From contig CAYMJV010000004.1 in the NCBI GenBank assembly GCA_964390545.1, positions 1 to 64,000 on the forward strand: 64,000 nt of DNA, given 5' to 3'. The notes beneath the pieces were generated by a model that made no database searches, was not told the DNA's origin, and saw nothing but the letters and a program-made list of their open reading frames with translations. Source of the DNA: CAYMJV01 sp964390545 (GTDB lineage Bacteria > Desulfobacterota > BSN033 > UBA1163). Positions 25,835-33,840 of the stretch are shown piece after piece (the first letter of the stretch is position 1; each line of letters begins with the position of its first letter). The position numbers and the translations under genes are program-made.

Positions 25835-25860
25835 CTGTAAACCCTGTAAACCAGGTAAAC
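25835..25860. promoter_or_regulatory. Three 9-base-spaced repeats, likely operator of the RHH operon
   Basis: CTGTAAAC at 25835-25842, CTGTAAAC at 25844-25851 and AGGTAAAC at 25853-25860: three copies at exactly 9-base steps, 10-35 bases upstream of the RHH start codon and overlapping its ribosome-binding site. RHH dimers commonly bind such phased direct repeats next to their own gene. Binding by this protein is inference. The rest of the gap to 26148 is AT-rich with nothing further assignable apart from a small ACAAATTGT palindrome near 26007. Confidence 0.5.
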
Positions 25861-26148
25861 TAGATCAGACAGCATTGCATCAAGCGTGCCACTTCACCAC
25901 ACTCCAATATGAACATAACTCATTGAATTTTATAAATATTTTTTCTGGACGAAAGGAGACTCTCTTGGCTCAATGCTGCAAGTGACAATGGTCGGCTGTT
26001 AAATGACAAATTGTCTGTTTGAAAAAACAAGTGGGAACGGAGAGATAACTGCAATGCTCTCTGCCCGAAGCCCAAGCCTATTACTCTGAGGGCTTGACCG
26101 GATGGGGAACATCATGATAAATGGAATAAGAAAGAAAGGAGCCTGACC

Positions 26149-26730
26149 ATGGAACAAAAAAGACCCACACGCCAGGAGGCCTTGGAGCTTCTCCACCAAT
26201 ATAATGAAAGCGACAGCTTGCGCAAACATGCCTATGCCGTCGAAGGGGTGATGCATTACATTGCTAGGAAGCGAGGCGAGGATGAGGAGAAGTGGGGGAT
26301 CGTCGGTCTGATTCATGATCTCGATTATGAAAGGTTTCCCGATCAACACTGCCAGAAGACAGGGGAAATCCTGAGAGAGAAAGGTTGGCCAGAGGAGTAT
26401 ATTCGTGGGGCCGTCTCCCATGGATGGGGGATCTGCTCAGACGTTACGCCGCAGACCGACCTTGAAAAGTTTCTCTACACCATTGACGAGTTAACAGGTC
26501 TGGTCGTCACCACGGCTCTGATTCGACCCTCCAAGAGCGTCCTCGATGTTCAGGTGAAGTCGGTGAAGAACAAATGGAAGGATAAGAGATTTGCTGCCGG
26601 GGTGGACCGATCAATCATCGAAAAAGGAGCGCAGATGTTGCAGATTGGATTGGACGACCTGATCGATGATACGATCAAGGGGATGCAGGAGGTCGCAGAA
26701 GCCATCGGGCTGAAGGGCCATCCGGCGTGA
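26149..26730 (+). CDS. HD-domain (HDIG-type) hydrolase
   Basis: A 193-residue HD-superfamily protein of the HDIG group. His29 (LRKHAYAV), the HD pair in GLIHDLDYE (about 59-67) and His88 in AVSHGWG are the expected metal ligands. The length and the GWPEEYIRGAVSHG segment match stand-alone HD proteins annotated as hydrolases, which probably act on nucleotides or phosphate esters; the substrate is unknown. AAAGGAGCC precedes the ATG. Confidence 0.85.
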   Translation: MEQKRPTRQEALELLHQYNESDSLRKHAYAVEGVMHYIARKRGEDEEKWGIVGLIHDLDYERFPDQHCQKTGEILREKGWPEEYIRGAVSHGWGICSDVTPQTDLEKFLYTIDELTGLVVTTALIRPSKSVLDVQVKSVKNKWKDKRFAAGVDRSIIEKGAQMLQIGLDDLIDDTIKGMQEVAEAIGLKGHPA

Positions 26731-26744
26731 AACAGTCCCTCCTC

Positions 26745-27071
26745 TTAAGGTTTGGGCCTGCAGTTTTGATAAATGTTCCCTTTATCAACTTCGATGGTGG
26801 CGATCTCTCCTTTCAACCAGAAGGTCGAATTCCCATCACTGTATCTAGCCCCTGAAGCAGATGGCACTTTGGGGAGGTAAATCCATCTGCGATCAATGGT
26901 CAACATAACCATCTCACCGCGCGTATCAAGCTCCACCCCGAGGGTCTTGCCTTCGTCACATTGATAGATAAATTTCTCGGTACTTATTCCTTTGGGGGAT
27001 GAACAACAGGTGAGGGTGAAAAGGAAAAGAAGGATTCCCAGGTAAACAAACAGGGCTCTATTCATCTTCAT
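26745..27071 (-). CDS. MliC-family lipoprotein (C-type lysozyme inhibitor)
   Basis: A 108-residue lipoprotein. The signal peptide ends in a LTCC lipobox-like sequence (lipidation at Cys22 or Cys23). The mature domain follows the MliC pattern: FIYQCDEGKTLGVEL, a Leu-Pro strand, the key inhibitory loop SASGARYSDG, FWLKGEIATI and a final cysteine (NCRP) to close the disulfide with the first. MliC proteins block host or predator lysozyme in the periplasm. Converges on the HD gene with a 14-base gap. Confidence 0.88.
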   Translation of the reverse strand: MKMNRALFVYLGILLFLFTLTCCSSPKGISTEKFIYQCDEGKTLGVELDTRGEMVMLTIDRRWIYLPKVPSASGARYSDGNSTFWLKGEIATIEVDKGNIYQNCRPKP

Positions 27072-27092
27072 GTCTCTCTCCTTCAGAAGTGA

Positions 27093-28166
27093 TCATTTCG
27101 TTAAACTTTCCACGGTCTCCGCATTGAGCTTTTTGATCGCAGCCGTTACGAGTCTTACGGTCTGATCGTAATCATCCCGATGGATGACGCCCGCGTGGCT
27201 GTGGATATGCCGGGTGGGAACGGCAACGACGAGATTGGGAACTCCACGGCGGTGGAGATGGATGGCGCCTGAATCCGTACCTCCTCGATCGAGGAGATCA
27301 AACTGATAAGGGACCTTAAGTTCTTCGGCTGTTTCGATGAAGAGGTCACGGAGGCGGAGGTTCGGGATCATACTGCCGTCACGGATCACGATGACGGGTC
27401 CCTTTCCGAGCCTTCCCTGGGCATCCTCTTTTTTCACATCTGGTACATCGCCCGCAACTCCGGCCTCCATGGTGAGTCCCACATCGGGTTCGACCACCCA
27501 CGCGCTTGTCCGAGCCCCCCGGAGCCCTACCTCCTCCTGGACCGTCCCAACCCCATAAACGCTATTCGGATGCTTTTCCCGAACCAGATTCTTGATCACA
27601 TCAATCACTAGAGCACATCCGACCCGGTCGTCAAACCCCTTGGCGAAGTAGGTCTTACCTGTTCCTGATAGGGTGAAAGGGAAAACAGGGATGATAGGAT
27701 CTCCCGGTCGAATGCCCAATGCCTTCACTTCCTCCTGAGAGGTAGCGCCCACATCGATGTACATGTCTTTAGGTTCCAGAAGCTTCTTGCGCTCCTCATC
27801 GGAGAGGATATGAGGGGGTTTGGATCCGATCAACCCTGGGACATCACCCTTCCGGGATTTAATGACCACACGCTGGGCCAGCATCACATGGCCCCACCAT
27901 CCTCCGAGCGTACTGAATCTGATAAACCCCTCATCCGTGATGAGCTTCACGATGAAGCCGATTTCATCCATGTGTCCGGCGATCATGATCCGTGGTGTCT
28001 CGGCTTCGCCCTTCTTGCGGCATACAATACTACCGAGCCGGTCTTGTTCAATGACCGTTATCTTCTGAAGATGTTTTCGAATAATCTCACGAACCTCCTG
28101 CTCATAACCTGAGATCCCTGAAGCCTCTGTCAGCTCACGAAGGAGTTCCACGGTTTCATCCGACAT
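27093..28166 (-). CDS. M42-family metallopeptidase (glutamyl aminopeptidase/endoglucanase fold)
   Basis: A cytosolic TET-type aminopeptidase of 357 residues. The start at 28166 (MSDETVELL) is preceded by GGGAGGC; the 21-codon upstream extension looks non-coding. Dinuclear zinc ligands are visible: His in AGHMDEIGF, Asp in AKGFDDRVG, the Glu pair in TVQEEVGLRGA, Asp in GTDSG and His in TRHIHSHAG. Family members form dodecamers that finish peptide degradation, fitting the two peptide importers in the window. Confidence 0.92.
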   Translation of the reverse strand: MSDETVELLRELTEASGISGYEQEVREIIRKHLQKITVIEQDRLGSIVCRKKGEAETPRIMIAGHMDEIGFIVKLITDEGFIRFSTLGGWWGHVMLAQRVVIKSRKGDVPGLIGSKPPHILSDEERKKLLEPKDMYIDVGATSQEEVKALGIRPGDPIIPVFPFTLSGTGKTYFAKGFDDRVGCALVIDVIKNLVREKHPNSVYGVGTVQEEVGLRGARTSAWVVEPDVGLTMEAGVAGDVPDVKKEDAQGRLGKGPVIVIRDGSMIPNLRLRDLFIETAEELKVPYQFDLLDRGGTDSGAIHLHRRGVPNLVVAVPTRHIHSHAGVIHRDDYDQTVRLVTAAIKKLNAETVESLTK

Positions 28167-28574
28167 AAGAAAGCCTCCCTTCCCAGAGTTACAGAGTAGA
28201 ATATCTGATTTATATGTCCCTTTCAACACCCATTATCCCTTTTCCGCATTTGTTTTGTTTTCACTCAATTTAATCTGTTCTTTCTTTTAGCAAGGTCTGT
28301 CGTGTGCTTATCGCCTCATCTTTCAATCATTTTCATTCAAATCCCCAATTCGCAATCCGCAATCTTTTTAGCATCAGCCTATCACCTAATTCCTCTTTTT
28401 AAAGTACCAAGAAGTCCAAATCATGCAAATTTTTGATAAAATTTTGATCAAAAATTGTTAATTATGACATCGTTCAAAAAACTGTTTTTTCGAAATAATT
28501 CATAATTCTAAACACTTATCGCTATGTTGAATCACTGGCATTAAAGTTGCTTAACTAATCTCAGCGAGGTTACT
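28167..28574. other. Long AT-rich intergenic region
   Basis: A 408-base gap between the M42 gene and a small plus-strand ORF. It contains a CGCAATCCGCAATC word (28350-28363) shared with gaps near 51090 and 56360, a 9-bp inverted repeat (ATTTTTGAT at 28429-28437, ATCAAAAAT at 28447-28455) and a small AAAAAAC/GTTTTTT hairpin near 28475. No gene was seen. It probably holds the promoter of the M42 gene. Confidence 0.4.
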
Positions 28575-28826
28575 TTGCAAAGCGGGTATGAGATGAACGA
28601 CGGTGAATATTACTTGGGGATCAGCACAACAACAGACCCTAATCACCCTAAATTGGTCCTTGGGTTTAAGTTAGCTGGGGAAAAAGTGGAGATTTACAAG
28701 AACCGAGATGCGTACATTGTCGTCAATACAAAGACGGACAAGTACCTGATGTGCCTGGGTTGGAAACATGCACACTATGTCTTTGAGGAGTGTGTCAGAA
28801 CGCTAACCCCTATAGGGCGAGCCTAG
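28575..28826 (+). CDS. Small hypothetical protein
   Basis: An 83-residue soluble protein, unrecognised, with alternating strands (EYYLGIST, PKLVLGFKLAGEKVEIYKN, DAYIVVNTKTDKYLMCLGW) that suggest a small beta-sheet domain. The TTG start is preceded by GAGGT at suitable spacing; an in-frame ATG lies 18 bases on. It has no co-oriented neighbour. The amino-acid pattern looks coding, but the call rests on the open frame alone. Confidence 0.45.
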   Translation: MQSGYEMNDGEYYLGISTTTDPNHPKLVLGFKLAGEKVEIYKNRDAYIVVNTKTDKYLMCLGWKHAHYVFEECVRTLTPIGRA

Positions 28827-28937
28827 CAAGCAGATAAGGGAATGATCCTTTTCTAGCCGGTACGAAAATTTCCTGAGCCTGTTTAATATCAAACCAGAAT
28901 CCCTCCTCCTATTCATCCAGGAAAGAAGATCATGATT

Positions 28938-29819
28938 CTAAAAGTTTAGAAGCGTCAGGTGCAATCCCTTGACCACTTCGGCCGTCTGCTCAAAATCGAG
29001 GGTGTCAATCGTATCCGTCTCCAGGTGGTAATTCTTGTTCCTGAAGAAGGAAGTGTCCGTGATCATGATGGCTCTGAATCCATAATGCCAGAAGGAGTAG
29101 TTGTCGGAAAGATTAATGCCTCCGAAAAATTCCGGGGCTGTCAAGGACCTTGAATCGAGCCCCGAATATCTTCTTATGCCTTTCTTAAAGAGAGAGACAT
29201 ATTTGGAAGAACGGAAATTTCCAACCACCCCGATGTAGTTTCCTGTTTTAGGATAGAAAAATGCCATGCCCGGGAAGGGATACCGTTGAATGGTCTCCTT
29301 GCTGAAATATCCGATCATCTCAAGAGAGATCATTACCTCCACCGGGGTCTTCTGATCCCTTAGATGTTTTGCATAGACCATGCTCCCCATATGCGGGGAT
29401 CCAAAGCAGGGAGGCTCTTCGTTCGCAAAGGCAGCAAAGACGAGGGTCTTTTGATTGGCACAAGGTTGATGCAGTCTCGCCAATTCCAGTAGTCCTGCTA
29501 GGCCTGAGGCGTTATCATCTGCCCCCGGTGTTCCAGGCACCGTATCATAATGGGCACCGATAATTAAAATCTCCTTATCGCTTCCTTTTTTTTCAACGAT
29601 TAGATTCGAAACACTTTTGCTGTAACAGTTGTAGGTTTGGCGCCAGACCTCGTACCCATAAGAGGTGAGGACAGATTCGATATATTCTGTAGCCTGGCTA
29701 AGGGAGCCATTCCTCCAGAGATGGCGCTCTCCGATCTTCACCGAGAGGTGCTCTACATGTCGATAGAGGTTTCTTGTTACCTCCTCTTTCTGGAAAGTCG
29801 GAATTTCATCTTTTTTCAT
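28938..29819 (-). CDS. M28-family zinc peptidase
   Basis: A 293-residue aminopeptidase of the M28 family. Metal ligands: His and Asp in GAHYDTVPGTPGADDNASG, catalytic Glu-Glu in FANEEPP, the Glu/Asp site in ISLEMIGYF and the final His in NYHLETDTID. No signal peptide is visible, so it is probably cytosolic. It would release N-terminal residues from peptides and complements the M24 and M42 enzymes. Transcribed in the same direction as the PD-(D/E)XK gene 63 bases upstream, and possibly co-transcribed. Confidence 0.9.
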   Translation of the reverse strand: MKKDEIPTFQKEEVTRNLYRHVEHLSVKIGERHLWRNGSLSQATEYIESVLTSYGYEVWRQTYNCYSKSVSNLIVEKKGSDKEILIIGAHYDTVPGTPGADDNASGLAGLLELARLHQPCANQKTLVFAAFANEEPPCFGSPHMGSMVYAKHLRDQKTPVEVMISLEMIGYFSKETIQRYPFPGMAFFYPKTGNYIGVVGNFRSSKYVSLFKKGIRRYSGLDSRSLTAPEFFGGINLSDNYSFWHYGFRAIMITDTSFFRNKNYHLETDTIDTLDFEQTAEVVKGLHLTLLNF

Positions 29820-29882
29820 TTGGTTTTGGAAGTCTTATCGCTCGTGTCATCCGAATCCCTTTCAGGGCATGGGACATCCCCA

Positions 29883-30791
29883 CTAAACCTGGCAGACTTT
29901 TCTGAAATTACACCGGAGGGTTACCGGTTCGTCCTTCACCTTACTGAAACGCTCTTCCTCCAAGGGAGTGTTCTTCTCCATATCCATCAACAGAGACTGC
30001 ATATCCTTGACGCTTCCCCGGATATATCCTTTAATCGCATTGGCCTCTTGATGGCCCACGGAAAACCAATTTGCCTTGTCAAAAGAGAGATTGTACTCAA
30101 TCACCCGGAGGGACTCCGGAGGAGAGTGCCATCTTTCCATTGCGTAGAGGGCATAGCAGGAGAGTTGGATGCTGAGGTCCTCGGAAAGGCTCTTCCCTGT
30201 CTTCCAGTCGTAGATGAATGCGTCCTCTCCCTCCTTGATGGCACAGTCAATGACCAGATTGATCTTCACCTGGTCCAGATGGAATGAGGAGAACTCTTCC
30301 ACTTCCAGCCACCCTGCCTTCGGATGGGATTTCAAGCCGGCGTAGATATCGGAGGCGTAGAAATGTCTGAGGCAGGTTTCCACATGATTGGCCACTTCCT
30401 TCCACTCCTCGTCCGGCACTTCCATCTCATATTCATGCTCAAAGAGGGCACAGGCCTTGGGATTCTTCCAGTAATTCTTCAATTTTGAGGAGCGGAACTC
30501 AGCCCTCATCTGATCGAGGGTGATGGCGACGATTTCATCGACTGGAAGGACCCGGATCCCTCTTCGGATATTGTTGAGGCTTCTCTCGATACACTCATGG
30601 ACCTTCTCTCCGGCCCAGGCGTGTCGGTTTTTGAGGTTCTTCAGGATGTAGATTTGGCGGGTTCTTTCCGGAGCATCTTCGAGCCAGCCGTTCCAGTAGC
30701 CATAATAGGCAAACCAGTATTGCCTAGGACAGGTCTTGAAGATCTCATCTCTCGTCTTCGACCAGGAAAATTCGTTTTTCAGTTCGGTCAT
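29883..30791 (-). CDS. PD-(D/E)XK nuclease, RecB/Cas4-like
   Basis: A 302-residue single-domain nuclease of the RecB family. The active site is in INLVIDCAIKEGEDAFIYDWKTGKS (Asp, Asp-x-Lys), with an upstream His in the GEKVHECIE helix. The N-terminal FKTCPRQYWF and the C-terminal C-x5-C (Cys294, Cys300) sit where Cas4 and AddB hold an Fe-S cluster, but only three of four cysteines are evident. There is no CRISPR array, cas gene or helicase nearby. Probably a repair exonuclease; its role is unknown. Confidence 0.78.
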   Translation of the reverse strand: MTELKNEFSWSKTRDEIFKTCPRQYWFAYYGYWNGWLEDAPERTRQIYILKNLKNRHAWAGEKVHECIERSLNNIRRGIRVLPVDEIVAITLDQMRAEFRSSKLKNYWKNPKACALFEHEYEMEVPDEEWKEVANHVETCLRHFYASDIYAGLKSHPKAGWLEVEEFSSFHLDQVKINLVIDCAIKEGEDAFIYDWKTGKSLSEDLSIQLSCYALYAMERWHSPPESLRVIEYNLSFDKANWFSVGHQEANAIKGYIRGSVKDMQSLLMDMEKNTPLEEERFSKVKDEPVTLRCNFRKVCQV

Positions 30792-30961
30792 GAAGTGGCT
30801 TTCATTCTACTCTCGTAAAGAATGCTTTGGTCCGTGGGGATATCTCCTTCGGGTATCTTCTCCTTTCTTCACAGAACACCGAAAATAGTATAATCGATTC
30901 AAAGAAAAATTGAAATCCGGACTTTTCAGGGACCCCTTTGAATGACAACCTCCCTGTGTGC

Positions 30962-30989
30962 CAAATTTGTCAGTTGTCTGACAAATTTG
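30962..30989. promoter_or_regulatory. Perfect 12-bp inverted repeat in a divergent intergenic region
   Basis: CAAATTTGTCAG (30962-30973), loop TTGT, CTGACAAATTTG (30978-30989). It lies in the 444-base gap between the nuclease gene (minus) and a small ORF (plus), where both promoters must be. The perfect dyad without a T-run suggests a repressor or activator site rather than a terminator. The remainder of the gap (30792-31235) is AT-rich with no gene seen. Confidence 0.5.
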
Positions 30990-31235
30990 TTCAAAATTGC
31001 TGGAATTTAGGGAGAAGCAGATTTTCAATCCTTTTTGGAAACGATAAGTTATCGATTTTAAAGAGATGGCATGGGATTTGCTTTAATTAACCAACAGGAT
31101 CGATGCCTTTTCTGACGGGAAGGCGGGAACCCTGATATTACCAAAAAGGGATTGATTGCGGCTAAGGATTGGTCAAAGATGACCACTGCTCTGATCAAAG
31201 GAGATCAACACTCAAATCATCATGGGGGAGCCGCC

Positions 31236-31418
31236 ATGAAAACGAAAGAAGGAGATCAATTCAAGAACGCTGTGGATGGGGTGGAATATATCCTTAGGAA
31301 AATTGTGAATCGAATGGCTCTTCTTGAATCTAAAGACGGAAAGAGGCAGATTCTAACAGAGGTTGATAATCTAAAAATTGACTCCTTCTATCAGAAAATG
31401 GAATTGAACGAGACATAA
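31236..31418 (+). CDS. Small hypothetical protein
   Basis: A 60-residue charged, helical protein (MKTKEGDQ... to MELNET), unrecognised. The start was chosen at the ATG preceded by GGGGGAGCC; the frame is open 28 codons further upstream but without a better start. No membrane segment and no cysteines. It stands alone between a nuclease and the peptidoglycan group, both on the opposite strand. Confidence 0.4.
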   Translation: MKTKEGDQFKNAVDGVEYILRKIVNRMALLESKDGKRQILTEVDNLKIDSFYQKMELNET

Positions 31419-31470
31419 GAATCACGAAAATTCTTCCTCTCATCCTTCCTTTTCTTCTCTTCTCTGAAAG

Positions 31471-33840
31471 CTAATAAAGCAAATACTTAACCCGTAACTT
31501 TTGAAACTCTTCAAGAGATTCTTCCCATTTCGACACAATGAAGTGAGGTTCGCTCTCCTTGAGGGCGTCGACAAGCCAGCGACTGCCCATCAGCCCAAGC
31601 GTCTTGTCGATCTCAAAATCCTTTGGGTACAGCCGGTAAAGCGCACTTGCGATTTCAATCCCGAGGGAGGGAGAATCAAAGCACTGACGGTCATTCAGGA
31701 TAATCTGAATCCCATGGCACGGCTGGTCTTTGAAGCGATACCTGTGAGGTACAAAATGGGCTGGCCTGAATCTGACCCCAGGGATCTGGCGCTCATTCAA
31801 ATACTGGGTCAGCTCATCAGCACTCACCCATGGAGCGCCGAGGAGCTCGAAAGGAGTGTCCGTCCCTCTCCCCACGCTCACGTTGGCTCCCTCGACCATG
31901 GCGACTCCAGGATAGAGAATCGCTTGGGTGAGAGATCGTAAGTTGGGAGAGGGATTCACCCAGGGCAGGCCGGTCTCATCATACCAGCTTGTCCGCCGGT
32001 AGTCGGCCATTTTGATGACATGGAGCTTCACGCCGATCTTGTTTTCGACATTGAACATCTCCGCAAGTTCTCCCACGGTCATGCCATGCCGGATCGGCAA
32101 AGGAAAATAGCCGGTAAAGGATTTCATGTCCCTATTCATCATCGGCCCCTGGATCCTCGAGCCTGTAAGAGGATTCGGTCGGTCCAGAACATAGAACGCG
32201 ATCCCTTTCTTTGCCGCGGCTTCCATCGCATAGCCCAGCGTGGTGATGTAGGTGTAGAAGCGCGTCCCCGCATCCTGGATATCAAAGACCAGAGCATCAA
32301 GGCCATCCAACATCTTCTTCGAAGGCTTTAGAATATCTCCATAAAGGCTATAGACAGGCAGGCCCGTCAATGAATCCCTACTATGGCGCACCCTGCCCTC
32401 CAGCTTGCCAGAGAGGCCATGCTCCGGACTGAAGATCTTCACCAGGCTCACCCCGGGCGCGCGTCGGATGAGATCTATGGAACGCCTTCCCCCCGAATTA
32501 ACACCGGAGTGGTTCGTAATGAGCCCCACACGTAATCCGACCAAGGGGGAGAACTTCTTTGCAACCAAAACGTCCAGTCCCGTTTGTACCTTTCCCTGTG
32601 AATCCCCACCGTAGTAGTTCTTCAGGGAGGGTCTCTTTGCGAGAACTTGTTCCGGGAAAACCATCCCAACCACCCCGTTGATAAGAGACAGGATCTGAGA
32701 TCGCAGAGGATCGGCATTGCCTTTGCCAATGGGATGCAAGCGACTGGTTAGAATGATCACATAGGTCTCAGAAATTGGATCGATCCAGATGCCAGTGCCG
32801 GTGAACCCTGTATGTCCATAAGAGCCTGCGGGGAAGAGTTCATCGCGATTGGAGGCAAAGGGTCCGTCGATGTCCCACCCCAACCCTCGTAATGGGAGTC
32901 GATCAGACGGCGATTGGGGCAGAGTCATCTTCTCGACCGTAGAAGGTTCAAGAATTCTTACATCGTGAAGGCTGCCGTCATTAAGCATCATCCGGACGAA
33001 GATCGAAAGGTCATCGGCCGTTGAGAAGAGCCCAGCATGACCGGCGACACCGCCCATTCTGGAGGCGACTCCATCATGGACAGTCCCTCGGCACATCTGC
33101 CCTGTTGCCCGGTCCCACTGGGTAGGTGCGATGCGATGATGAAGATCAGGAGGGGGCTTGAAGCAGCTATCTTTCATTCCAAGGGGCCTGAAGATATACT
33201 CATCGCAATACTGATCAAGGGATTGCCCTGAAATGCGTTGGATGAGCTCACCGAGGATTTGAAAATTGATATCACTGTAGGTGAAGAGTGTTCCTGGAAT
33301 GGAGATGGGTTTCTCTTCAACAATCTTCTTGAGCCCTTCTTTGTAACCAGACCAATCAGGTCTTAGATCGAGTCCGGATCGAAGCCCCGAATAATGGGTG
33401 AGAAGGTGACGGACCGTGATTTGTTCTTTCCCATTTATGTTAAACTCCTGCCAGTATTTAGCGATGGGGTCATCGAGCCTCACTTTCCCGGTTTCGATGA
33501 GCTGCATGAACGCTGTCGTCGTAGCAATGACCTTGGTGAGGGATGCAACGTCGAAAATGGTATCCGGGGTCATAGGCACCCTTTTCGGCTTAAATGCTCG
33601 CAGGCCCAAAGCGCAACGATAGAGAACCTTTTCCCGGTTCCCAATCAGAATAACGGCTCCTGGAACCTGGCCTGTTCGAATCGCTCTCTTGGTACTTTCT
33701 TCAATGGCTGCTATTTGCTCCCGGGAGAGTGCTTCCAGGGAATGGGCTGGAGAAAAGAGGAAGGTTTGGATCAACGCAGGAAGTATCAGTATGAAAGAAC
33801 TTTTTGACCATGCCACCATTTTAATCTTTTTGTCGGACAT
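31471..33840 (-). CDS. Fusion of beta-lactamase-type serine hydrolase and NamZ-type exo-muramidase (DUF1343)
   Basis: A 789-residue exported protein. After a signal/anchor (about 14-34), residues 40-390 form a class C beta-lactamase/esterase domain: SLTK at 100-103, a YSD near 190 and HTG near 340. Residues 415-789 are DUF1343, the family of NamZ exo-beta-N-acetylmuramidase (GH171): VGLITNHSG, FSPEHGLSG, VFDIQDAGTRFYTY, PLPIRHGMTVGELA, GTDTPFE and FRPAHFVPH. NamZ frees terminal MurNAc from cell-wall fragments; the first domain could trim stem peptides or esters. The gene starts inside the end of the M23 peptidase gene (20-base overlap), which ties both to peptidoglycan turnover. Confidence 0.9.
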   Translation of the reverse strand: MSDKKIKMVAWSKSSFILILPALIQTFLFSPAHSLEALSREQIAAIEESTKRAIRTGQVPGAVILIGNREKVLYRCALGLRAFKPKRVPMTPDTIFDVASLTKVIATTTAFMQLIETGKVRLDDPIAKYWQEFNINGKEQITVRHLLTHYSGLRSGLDLRPDWSGYKEGLKKIVEEKPISIPGTLFTYSDINFQILGELIQRISGQSLDQYCDEYIFRPLGMKDSCFKPPPDLHHRIAPTQWDRATGQMCRGTVHDGVASRMGGVAGHAGLFSTADDLSIFVRMMLNDGSLHDVRILEPSTVEKMTLPQSPSDRLPLRGLGWDIDGPFASNRDELFPAGSYGHTGFTGTGIWIDPISETYVIILTSRLHPIGKGNADPLRSQILSLINGVVGMVFPEQVLAKRPSLKNYYGGDSQGKVQTGLDVLVAKKFSPLVGLRVGLITNHSGVNSGGRRSIDLIRRAPGVSLVKIFSPEHGLSGKLEGRVRHSRDSLTGLPVYSLYGDILKPSKKMLDGLDALVFDIQDAGTRFYTYITTLGYAMEAAAKKGIAFYVLDRPNPLTGSRIQGPMMNRDMKSFTGYFPLPIRHGMTVGELAEMFNVENKIGVKLHVIKMADYRRTSWYDETGLPWVNPSPNLRSLTQAILYPGVAMVEGANVSVGRGTDTPFELLGAPWVSADELTQYLNERQIPGVRFRPAHFVPHRYRFKDQPCHGIQIILNDRQCFDSPSLGIEIASALYRLYPKDFEIDKTLGLMGSRWLVDALKESEPHFIVSKWEESLEEFQKLRVKYLLY

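Noticed and set aside
29883..30791. Cas4 of a CRISPR system
   Set aside because: No repeat-spacer array or other cas gene anywhere in the window and an incomplete cysteine set.
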